Below are positions 11,701 to 17,334 of a stretch of DNA of 64,000 nt, in pieces; the stretch's first letter is position 1; every line of letters starts with the position of its first letter. The stretch lies in the NCBI GenBank assembly GCA_964421245.1, contig CAYQVW010000003.1:1-64000 (forward strand), in the 5' to 3' direction. The notes below the pieces were generated by a model. It saw nothing but the letters and a program-made list of their open reading frames with translations, was not told where the DNA came from and did no database searches. This DNA comes from CAYQVW01 sp964421245 (GTDB lineage Bacteria; Margulisbacteria; WOR-1; XYC2-FULL-46-14). The translations under genes were made by a program, and so were the position numbers.

Positions 11701-12886
11701 TGCTGTTTATTTAGCAGCTGCGACAACGTTAGGTGCCATATTACCATCTTCCTGGTTTGCTGGTTCTGATTTTTGGCAGATTCCTTGCTGGGTGTCTGCT
11801 GCAAATCTAGTATTATTTAATGTTATTCCAAGAATAGGGCACGCTTTAATGGGTAAACCATTGAGATTGAACGATCATTATGCCGGAAGAATTTTATATA
11901 ATATTACTTCAATTGTTGAGGATTCAGCGACAGCAGAAACAATTCTTAAAAAATATTTTACCGTTGCAGGAGCAAGGGGGGCGGTCCAATGGAATGATGC
12001 TGTTTTGAGCCTTTCAACTCTCTACGGACAATATGATCGATGGTTTGGTGGAAATGCGGAACATTTGACTGAAGTTCTTCCAAGTCTCTATGAACATAGA
12101 CAAATGATAACAAGCAAGCAATGGCTTGATCTTATTTCTTGTTATTTGTATCCAGTTGGGACTTTTGCATTAGAGCTTAACCGTTTAGGGTTAATTGCTT
12201 TAACGGCTTTATGGATGGTGCCGATTACAATGTTTAATCAGGATTTAGATTCAGGAATGCATTTAAGGTATGTTATTGAATTGGGCTTAGTCTCTTTTAC
12301 TTTTTCTTTATTAGCATTCCGTAGAAGTAGGCTTCATGAAGGTGTGCAGGGAAGTGCGCTTTCAATGCCAAAGGAACATCTTAAATATCCGTTGAGAGAA
12401 CCTTTTGCCGAAGGAATTTGGACCATGATGGGTTCTGTTTCGCATCATATGTTGCTAGAGTCTGTAACTCACCCACCAATTAAACTTGGTGTTATGAAGA
12501 AATTTGTAAGTGATATCCGTAGTGGCTTTAAAACAACTCAGAATTCTTGGAATGCAATGAAGAGTGGTTTGTTTAGGGGAGATATTAGTATGCTTGCTCG
12601 GCAGAGTTTTCTTTGGGCTGGGGCAATGGGATATTTTCTTTATAAAGTAATTGGAAACAATGTTTTGACGGACGGGGTTGGAAGTTCTGATTTTTCTTCT
12701 CTACCAATGATTTTTGTAGTCTTTTGGCTTTTATATGATGCTCAAAAAGTAGTTTTAGGGAATCTTCTATTGAATCAGGGTGTTAGCAGGGAAAGTGACT
12801 GGACGCAGTGGAATTCCGATTATTCAGATCAAGTGAGAAGGATTGCTCTCACTGGTGGTGGAACAATAGACCTCAACACAAAATAA
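5705..12886 (+). CDS. Giant multipass membrane protein of unknown function (2393 aa)
   Basis: Not recognised. Hydrophobic clusters lie at about residues 168-260 and 390-445, then some 1450 mostly soluble residues, then a second cluster at about 1890-2385 with six or more segments. Two suggestive but weak motifs: NDIVDHVEG at 436 followed by a basic KKKRP stretch, reminiscent of the first UbiA-type aspartate motif, and Q2109-Y-D-R-W, resembling the QxxRW signature of processive family-2 glycosyltransferases next to their membrane helices. Neither has its usual companions, so no activity is assigned. The length is comparable to cyclic glucan synthases (NdvB) but I see no GH94-like domain. Translated directly after the methyltransferase-like gene. 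A role in envelope polymer synthesis or export is a guess. Confidence 0.6.
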   Translation: MGANVQNISWLTRTANTAFTGLGFIDRTKASQELSSLARASDPDLIQQALDHHSILKISRDIDVCNLRPDDISNVVTEERRMAFYDTIGLPSPPSQQVETLTSRLRETVASKVLTAKEVAYRGAKKVDLGLDRIYDRMMRGAEAAEDPDITAGLSASFVRNSSPGSVRTSLMLSFIVGTGAALALAGFAGLSLPVGFGLGMAGSFIYLHCPGLRDTIHKTLGSSLPVLVGVAATQIADMCHWGSIIEMGLGYGGMLASFAIYGGYQKISEGRRIETMTRRFAPQIEARNILFTVNESLYEVREATSSNLEARRVRAVQAIDAALQEVADSSHAHAEVESLLRATRSQLDPADLQIEDAIEATEALLWEQVQVIPDMHRADRTLTTYTKMARTLSLLYLIPLTACFLTAGQGPVQALLFGGIFLAQLFYTFGCFMYNDIVDHVEGVENLHYPKLSEDKKKRPVLSMIRYVYLGIRGDNILDSIVQDIYARVRYGKAHVVIDDSESNSAFAQTKGIHCAANEIDTRIHLIRRVIDGVFGATSSHSESEQRDVMAWGLSIKERICPAHRTMDDVCNEVYQNSPTDGRIVRFRDSIGGWHGERVAYETLTCLFSDCLPDQVADDDLRSRYDTVLERLSNSTFVLKDFNLDTIHDGDAFTTSVRRMAGLAGVALSEPEIIQLYGILERNRERYLTRELRAFAQQAGIDPPRAYLISRQAADRLLSERRIDRIAELGDRCLLLGERSAELEGLLVAEHGLSQQRAHELVDTLAVSNIDQRKERLLRYYDLPDEEYCRWRTLAETARALDPDGQGKIYSGEEGNLRKAFVYCVNPANAANLTPGQIAFRDQMLSCVTPGITPEEAMDEVDSMLGSSSMSWAIAMGIEWQGKSHGMRAIRGLGTAKALGEEITAAIAPLQLFGEDWLNPPASIFGAPLAAALTRRITSTDPLTGIVTRLGREAAELLIWEAWMELVEARVRGVVGARIGADRLAEIDTVWNLVETELNRHKMETDLTTRGYLEIIGHQMDGATTLLDRFAAPFDTLPGTPPSPERIMWDRAVDLKGRRQAIRAQLGAIYGNDSDSLFEEVDNLIIMGSGYPHQYWAGRKMVDGEIVRTRTGKIPGSGWVMDNETLTQQIPLVLTGQSDFTHQAGDGVTYTLRPRVDDFDPGTALQQAQVLLEELVLIECGLRNVNLDLREWSAQHVTSPLPGQREHLVERGMQKSIADTLIELAAPGVVDAAQFRIDLMARRVPLLTRFVFEEMDEYDCGIRQPQGCLEPLLELMEGRAAAHNQQPLLRHNGLELTHSFIRLTTLSDDTPTKAGHTNSNFLGTRVGEQLGVLARYTIDRRVEEAEGYTRIPIQVHNLLWGDVVSQIRLSENEDDDYNLKLERGVTPDDMARQMVYLIWEQGLSARAAADSVWGTFWSANAEERAQEESLTRAHTDCSSAVEDIRANLRDVADEMAVLVCAHEAIGITAAYDQIEIARLDPTHSIPNAAHPYMERLLEFAGTSGTPAPLVTLLDGSNPLPSYDTVMSRLIAADGSRLDGEENGDKRAIVLKMAADAKRKLTADRDCLELSDRNYRYPWYTIPALWTPRDHSNVRRQFFGLEEMRMEMIIPRSRTMEEIVAWSCSQQGVLEDVVEEGRRIGFADVMRHMGEVGDQVLGIPALRVGPPPRIAAHTHAEKLRFRAERDRAIHLLGGRLQDLEEAGEETPCGQRVKNYLDTARFEQTFFERFGADFHGNWDTDNIPSWRFPHFVSSFGYHNGLIVHRGQAMIQFGNNYEYQGLGRLIQSQQEKDTTLRDNMWLGRGTHAPRGLVRKRSKRLKRVAFPIGYANIFSMQASMECVRTVEVANWANKALGTRDEVVWGWEKSRGWENAGDWNGAKPGALRKVLSKMSLLLAPAYLTFAATLGDGVEFAPLLLSLAGTLALRWQGKQTKGELYHTLKRGSSFVPILAATFALGSIAFSAVGLLDGVPGGALPLLGAAAGGIALSRVAKTPAVPTAFAVYLAAATTLGAILPSSWFAGSDFWQIPCWVSAANLVLFNVIPRIGHALMGKPLRLNDHYAGRILYNITSIVEDSATAETILKKYFTVAGARGAVQWNDAVLSLSTLYGQYDRWFGGNAEHLTEVLPSLYEHRQMITSKQWLDLISCYLYPVGTFALELNRLGLIALTALWMVPITMFNQDLDSGMHLRYVIELGLVSFTFSLLAFRRSRLHEGVQGSALSMPKEHLKYPLREPFAEGIWTMMGSVSHHMLLESVTHPPIKLGVMKKFVSDIRSGFKTTQNSWNAMKSGLFRGDISMLARQSFLWAGAMGYFLYKVIGNNVLTDGVGSSDFSSLPMIFVVFWLLYDAQKVVLGNLLLNQGVSRESDWTQWNSDYSDQVRRIALTGGGTIDLNTK

Positions 12887-12890
12887 TATA

Positions 12891-12930
12891 CAAGTTTTTT
12901 CTATCTTATCACGACTAACTTGGTGAAAAC
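12891..12930 (+). repeat. 40-bp direct repeat, copy 1 (flanks ATPase cassette)
   Basis: The first 28 bases are identical to 14371-14398 and 36 of 40 positions match over 14371-14410. Copy 1 is followed by TAACGATATAACGATATATAG, which resembles the promoter tail after copy 2, but about 27 nt including the TGAAATTT box are missing, so this promoter is probably broken. An ATG followed directly by a TAG stop occurs just downstream (12957), as expected for a left-over leader. Confidence 0.75.
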
Positions 12931-12980
12931 TAACGATATAACGATATATAGAAGGGATGTAGATAGAAACCTGCGGCGCG

Positions 12981-13051
12981 GAGGAACCGATTTCCTCAAA
13001 TATGCACTTGACAATCATAATAACCCTGCTAGACTTGGCATACGTGCCAAT
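12981..13051 (+). promoter_or_regulatory. Sigma-70 promoter with flanking inverted repeats before the ATPase gene
   Basis: TTGACA at 13008-13013 and TAGACT at 13030-13035, 16 nt apart. An inverted repeat GAGGAA-N5-TTCCTC lies at 12981-12997 and a second, TTGGCA-TACG-TGCCAA, at 13035-13050 near the expected transcription start. The second has the look of an operator or a leader hairpin. It gives the ATPase gene a promoter of its own, unlike its neighbours. Confidence 0.5.
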
Positions 13052-13080
13052 AATAGTATTGCTAAATTGGGGGTTTGACC

Positions 13081-14361
13081 ATGAATCGATATATTCAGAG
13101 AGATATTTTTCCGGAACTATCGGGACATATTTTTAAGCAGGAAATGACCATTATAACCGGTGCGCGCCAGACCGGTAAAACCGTTTTGTTAACACAACTT
13201 AGGGATTGGCTTACCGAGACACATAATGTCATACCGGAAAAGATACTTTTTTTCAATCTTGATATTGTGAAGGATTGGGAGTTTTTTCAAGATCAGGCTA
13301 AGTTTATTGAATATGTCAAAGACCAATCTAGTCAAGGGAAAGTCTATTTATTTATTGACGAGGCGCAAAAAGTTCCCGATTGCGCGCGGTTTTTTAAGGG
13401 GGTGTATGACAGCGACCTGAATGCAAAACTAGTACTAACCGGTTCTGCCTCTTTTGAGCTTAAGGGTAAGTTGAAAGAGTCTTTGTCTGGGCGCAAGAGG
13501 ATTTTTTCTGTCTTTCCTTTTTCCTTTCATGAATATTTATTAACTGTTGAAAAAGAATTGGCAGATTATTTAGATAAGGACACTGTTCCTTCATTGATTA
13601 CTAAAAAGTTATTAAATTGTTATCAAAAATACATGGTTTGGGGTGGTTATCCTCGGGTTGTTTTAAGTAATGGGGAAAAAGAGAAAACTGCTGTTTTGGC
13701 TGAGATTTACTCAAGTTATATTGAGAAAGATATTGTGGCTTTATTGGAGATAAAGAATAAACTGGGATTTTCCAGACTTCTTAAACTTTTAGTGCATCAA
13801 ACCGGGCAACTGATAAATATTGCCGAGCTTGCCAATTCTGCCAATCTTGACCGTGAAACCGTAGAAAGATATATCTATGCTCTTGAGGAGACATATATTA
13901 TAAAAACACTTCCGCCTTATTTTAAAAACCGCAGGCAAGAAATTGTTAAACAAAACAAGGTTTACGCTATTGACTTGGGATTGAGAAATTATCTGGTTGA
14001 AGATTTTTCTTCTTTTGATGAGCGGATGGATGCCGGGTTTATTGTGGAGAACTCCTGTTTTAAAGAGATTCTTCTTTCGCTTGGTTTTTTATGGCGATTA
14101 AGGTTTTGGCGAACTAAGGTTGGGGCCGAGGTCGATTTTGTTGTAATAAAGTCAGAAGATCTTTTTCCAATTGAAATTAAGGCAAGAATAAAAAAACCAT
14201 CGATTAGCGTTGGTATGAGAAATTTTATTGATAAATATTCCCCCTCTCATGCCGCAATGGTGAGTCTATCTCTTTCTGGGGAAAAGATGAAAGTTGGGAA
14301 AACTGATGTTCATTTTATTCATCCTTTTGAGTATGCTAAATTGAGGCGGAATTACACATAA
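13081..14361 (+). CDS. DUF4143-family AAA ATPase
   Basis: 426 aa. Walker A GARQTGKT at 27-34, Walker B LFIDEAQ around F91-I92-D93-E94, and sensor-like LVLTGSAS, then a C-terminal PD-(D/E)XK-like region with GAEVDFVV and PIEIKA. This is the classic layout of the ATP-dependent AAA/DUF4143 proteins that occur in many scattered copies in bacteria and archaea and are often associated with mobile elements or toxin-like roles; their cellular function is not settled. The start is taken at ATG 13081 because GGGGGG lies 8-13 nt upstream; a TTG two codons earlier is possible. The gene sits between two copies of a 40-bp repeat and has its own promoter, so it looks inserted. Confidence 0.85.
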   Translation: MNRYIQRDIFPELSGHIFKQEMTIITGARQTGKTVLLTQLRDWLTETHNVIPEKILFFNLDIVKDWEFFQDQAKFIEYVKDQSSQGKVYLFIDEAQKVPDCARFFKGVYDSDLNAKLVLTGSASFELKGKLKESLSGRKRIFSVFPFSFHEYLLTVEKELADYLDKDTVPSLITKKLLNCYQKYMVWGGYPRVVLSNGEKEKTAVLAEIYSSYIEKDIVALLEIKNKLGFSRLLKLLVHQTGQLINIAELANSANLDRETVERYIYALEETYIIKTLPPYFKNRRQEIVKQNKVYAIDLGLRNYLVEDFSSFDERMDAGFIVENSCFKEILLSLGFLWRLRFWRTKVGAEVDFVVIKSEDLFPIEIKARIKKPSISVGMRNFIDKYSPSHAAMVSLSLSGEKMKVGKTDVHFIHPFEYAKLRRNYT

Positions 14362-14370
14362 TATCCCACA

Positions 14371-14410
14371 CAAGTTTTTTCTATCTTATCACGACTAATC
14401 TAGTGAAGAC
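14371..14410 (+). repeat. 40-bp direct repeat, copy 2
   Basis: Matches 12891-12930 at 36 of 40 positions (first 28 identical). This copy runs on into an intact promoter-like signal for the next gene and is therefore probably the original, with copy 1 made when the ATPase cassette arrived. Confidence 0.75.
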
Positions 14411-14420
14411 AAAAATAGTC

Positions 14421-14448
14421 TGAAATTTACATCGAAATCTAACGATAT
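14421..14448 (+). promoter_or_regulatory. Sigma-28-like promoter
   Basis: TGAAATTT at 14421-14428, 12-nt spacer, AACGATAT at 14441-14448, then ACATATAGG and the GGAAGGAG ribosome binding site of the gene at 14470. Same spacing as the other copies in the window. Confidence 0.6.
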
Positions 14449-14469
14449 ACATATAGGAAGGAGATTGCG

Positions 14470-15588
14470 ATGACTATTTCAAATGCAAAGTTAGTATTAC
14501 CAAGCGTTGTGACCTTTAAGCGTCTTGTGCGATATCATAAAGATCCAACAGCAACACATACAAAAAGTCCACTTAATGCTGCTTTGATAGATATGGGTTG
14601 TACAATTTTATTTCCATTTAAAATTGCAACATTTTTTATAGATAAAGTCTTTGAAAGCATTATGGTTAAAGATATTGCTTTAAAGGCTGTTTCAGATGCC
14701 GAAGTAGATTTTGATGATATGGTTTCTGCCTTTTCTGCTTTTGTTGACGATGGAAATGGGAAATTGGTTGATAAGACTTTGGCAGAAATAGCAAAAATTG
14801 ATTCAACTCTCGCCGCAAACTTAACATCAGAAATATATTTTGATAGAACAATAGATGCTTTGGATGCTTTTTATGAAGAACACGATCGATCTTTTTTGGC
14901 AAGAGCTATTCATAGATGGCTGGTTATGAGTGAGGGCGAAAAAGCTAGAATTATAAGTTTTCTTGTGCTTTTTAATGTTTTGTCTCCTCCCTTGCTAATT
15001 TTGAACGGCTTAAAAAATTATTTTCACAATATGCGATATCTTAGTAAGCAGTTTGGAATTCTAGTTCAAGCTAATAGGGAAGACCCTAAGCATAGGTCTC
15101 CTATATATAATGTAAAAGGATTTTTGGGTCGCATTGGTCTCACTTTGGGTCTTATCTCGTTGTTGGTTTTGTGTGCGAGTATGAAGTCTTCAGAAGCAGA
15201 AAAAGAAGAAGTGGTCCATCACACCTGTCGCGAGTTGTACCATCTTGGAGAAATTCCCTGGGGCGTAGACGTTAAAGAGGGTAAGGCAGATAGAGACTTT
15301 GCATGTGCTAAGAATAGTTTTACTTATCCGATTCCTTTTTCTGGATTAAAGCCTGAACATAAAAAAATTCTTTCCTTTCGTTTTCATGATTTAGTTTTAA
15401 AACCTGACAGTTGTGTTGTGGAAGAAGATGGAAAGGGATTTTGTTTAGTTTCGGGTGTTCCTCCAAAAATAGGAACCATCTATTTGTCCGCGACCACGAA
15501 GTTTGGAAGGAGTTGTTTGATCGGAGATGGATTCAAAATCCATTCTGCTCCAACACAGGCGCAAATAGATGCAAAATGTAAAGAATAG
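14470..15588 (+). CDS. Unknown membrane protein with cysteine-containing C-terminal domain
   Basis: 372 aa, ATG after GGAAGGAG. Mostly helical N-terminal half, then two hydrophobic segments at about 158-180 (FLVLFNVLSPPLLIL) and 213-232 (LTLGLISLLVLC). The C-terminal 140 residues contain several cysteines (C-R-E-L, FAC, SCVV, GFC, SC) and a beta-rich pattern ending in KCKE, which suggests a disulphide-stabilised Ig-like domain outside the cytoplasm. I do not recognise a family. It is driven by a sigma-28-like promoter and stands before the secreted-protein block, so an envelope role is plausible. Confidence 0.6.
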   Translation: MTISNAKLVLPSVVTFKRLVRYHKDPTATHTKSPLNAALIDMGCTILFPFKIATFFIDKVFESIMVKDIALKAVSDAEVDFDDMVSAFSAFVDDGNGKLVDKTLAEIAKIDSTLAANLTSEIYFDRTIDALDAFYEEHDRSFLARAIHRWLVMSEGEKARIISFLVLFNVLSPPLLILNGLKNYFHNMRYLSKQFGILVQANREDPKHRSPIYNVKGFLGRIGLTLGLISLLVLCASMKSSEAEKEEVVHHTCRELYHLGEIPWGVDVKEGKADRDFACAKNSFTYPIPFSGLKPEHKKILSFRFHDLVLKPDSCVVEEDGKGFCLVSGVPPKIGTIYLSATTKFGRSCLIGDGFKIHSAPTQAQIDAKCKE

Positions 15589-15681
15589 AAAAGTGTGCAA
15601 GTTTAGGTTGTAGATTGTAGGTTGTAGGGGGCAGGGGTGCACAGTGAAATAGGCATGATTTTGGGAATATTAAAAATAGGG

Positions 15682-15757
15682 TGAAATTTTTGGAAAAAGG
15701 GGACGAAATAAATACGGGTGCATATAGCATGAAATTTTTAGGCAAAATTGACGATAT
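15682..15757 (+). promoter_or_regulatory. Tandem sigma-28-like promoters
   Basis: Proximal copy: TGAAATTT 15730-15737, 12-nt spacer, GACGATAT 15750-15757, then ATATATAGGAGGAAG, the ribosome binding site of the gene at 15778. Distal copy 48 nt upstream: TGAAATTT 15682-15689 with a degenerate GACGAAAT at 15702-15709 in the same register. The sequence between shares further similarity, so the two look like a duplication. The rest of 15589-15681 is a low-complexity TTGTAGGTTGTAG stretch with nothing else recognisable. Confidence 0.6.
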
Positions 15758-15777
15758 ATATATAGGAGGAAGATAAA

Positions 15778-17280
15778 ATGGGAAGAGAATGTATTAATAG
15801 TATAAACAAAAATTCGTTTGAATATTACTTAAGGTCAACTCCAGATCCAAAAGGAAAGTCTGTTAATAAGAAAAATAAAAAACCGAAGGTAGTTAAATTT
15901 TCTGTTCGAACTTCATCAAGTGCACGAAAGGCTCCTTCTCGTTCTCCTGTTTATGTTCCTCCAATTGGTGTTGCAGCTGTTGCAGCATGTGATAATCCGA
16001 CAAAGTGTAATGATATGGCGGTTGGAGATTACTCAATTGGCTTTAGTTCTTTCTTTATCGATGGAAGTATTAAAGGTTCTAAGACAGTCAATGTTCCTCA
16101 GAATGGTTTAGTTGCCGATTTAAAAGAAGAGATGTCTGGTGGATCTATTGAAATTGGAATTAAGCCTTTTGAACAGGTAAAGACCCCAGGGCTTTTTCCA
16201 ACATCCCCATCTCCTGCCTTGAAAAAGGTTATGGATTATATTTCGTCTCTGAATAAAGTAAACATTTATGTGGCTATTCCGGTTGGAAGGGCCAAAAAGG
16301 GAGCAAATGGAGTTGTATTTGAACACGGAAAAAAGAATGTTGTAAAGAAGAGATTAAGAAATACTGATTTCCCAACTAAAGAGGTTAAGAAGACAAAAAT
16401 TTCTATACCTGGCTATCCTACTGGTACACGTGTTACAGTTGTGCGTTTGTCAGGGGTTTATAGATACCTTTTGACTAATGCATCTGGGCAGTTGATTTGT
16501 AGAGGCTCAGGTGGGGACAATTCTATGTGTTCTGGTGGTAGTACTTCCATTATTGACTATTTTGCCTTGAGTGAAGATGAGCAAAAAAATAAAACTGAAC
16601 ATCCAATTGATTTAAGAGATCAATTGTTAAGTAAGGCACAAGATAAGGTTAAGTCTGCATTTGATGATTATATTCAAAAGACCCTTCTTGAAAGTGAGGA
16701 TGCTTGGTATCCATCAAGCTCTGACGGAGTAGTTGCTAAGGGTGCAAAAGCACTTAAAGACCAAAAGATTAATCCTACGCCTGTTTTAGCTGCTGGCAGT
16801 ACAATGGAAGGCCTTGTTAAGACATTTGGTGCAGATGGATTTAAGAAAATGTTAGTGCCGTTAAAATTCTCAGCTCGTGCAGTTAATAATCTACCTGCAA
16901 AAAAAGGTGGATTTTATGAAACGGACCTAAGTCCAAGTGCAACTCTACCTCGTACCGGATCAAATGGTCGTGAGTTGTACTCTTCAAAGGTTAAGCTTTC
17001 ATTAACTTATACTGTTCAAGCGGCAGATGCACGTCCGCATATGCCTTATATTGTTTATAAATTGGGAGATTTCAAAGGATATTCAAAAATCGTTTGCGCG
17101 GGAGCACAACTTGATGGAAGCGTTGCTCCTGCCCCAGATACGATACTGACAGGAGAGACTGCTCCGACAGGAGATGCTGCTCTGACAGGAGATACTGTTC
17201 CGGCAGGGGATATCATTCCAGCAGGAGATACCATTCCAGCGGGAGATATTACTTCGGATACAGGAAAGAGTGATAAATAA
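15778..17280 (+). CDS. Unknown 500-aa protein with C-terminal hexapeptide repeats
   Basis: Starts at ATG after GGAGGAAG. A basic, Lys/Arg/Ser-rich N-terminus (residues 1-55) precedes a short hydrophobic stretch (VYVPPIGVAAVAAC, about 58-71), so it may be a lipoprotein-like or signal-anchored protein, but no standard signal peptide is present. The centre is beta-rich with scattered cysteines (CDNPTKC, ICRGSGG...MC). The last 45 residues are a degenerate six-residue repeat of the type (T/A)GDT(I/V)P. I do not recognise a family. First gene of a run followed by three secreted proteins, which suggests a surface or envelope role. Confidence 0.6.
   Translation: MGRECINSINKNSFEYYLRSTPDPKGKSVNKKNKKPKVVKFSVRTSSSARKAPSRSPVYVPPIGVAAVAACDNPTKCNDMAVGDYSIGFSSFFIDGSIKGSKTVNVPQNGLVADLKEEMSGGSIEIGIKPFEQVKTPGLFPTSPSPALKKVMDYISSLNKVNIYVAIPVGRAKKGANGVVFEHGKKNVVKKRLRNTDFPTKEVKKTKISIPGYPTGTRVTVVRLSGVYRYLLTNASGQLICRGSGGDNSMCSGGSTSIIDYFALSEDEQKNKTEHPIDLRDQLLSKAQDKVKSAFDDYIQKTLLESEDAWYPSSSDGVVAKGAKALKDQKINPTPVLAAGSTMEGLVKTFGADGFKKMLVPLKFSARAVNNLPAKKGGFYETDLSPSATLPRTGSNGRELYSSKVKLSLTYTVQAADARPHMPYIVYKLGDFKGYSKIVCAGAQLDGSVAPAPDTILTGETAPTGDAALTGDTVPAGDIIPAGDTIPAGDITSDTGKSDK
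17150..17262 (+). repeat. 18-bp coding tandem repeat
   Basis: About six imperfect 18-nt units close to CAGGAGATACTGTTCCGG, encoding TGETAP, TGDAAL, TGDTVP, AGDIIP, AGDTIP and AGDITS. In-frame and at the extreme C-terminus of the 500-aa protein, so copy number could vary between strains. Confidence 0.8.
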
Positions 17281-17287
17281 TTGTAGT

Positions 17288-17307
17288 AGGCAGGTCGCGA
17301 CCTGCCT
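17288..17307. repeat. Palindromic repeat element (TCGCGA core)
   Basis: A perfect 20-bp palindrome centred on GGTCGCGACC, extended by near-matching GTA/TAC ends. Shares the 14-bp core CAGGTCGCGACCTG with 42184-42211. It lies in the gap between two genes, upstream of the AGGGAGG ribosome binding site of the next gene. Interpreted as a dispersed REP/MITE-like element. Confidence 0.7.
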
Positions 17308-17334
17308 GTACAGGAAAATAAAGGGAGGTTTGTA

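Noticed and set aside
5705..12886. Cyclic beta-1,2-glucan synthase (NdvB) call for the giant protein
   Set aside because: Similar size only; no GH94 or complete glycosyltransferase motif set is visible.
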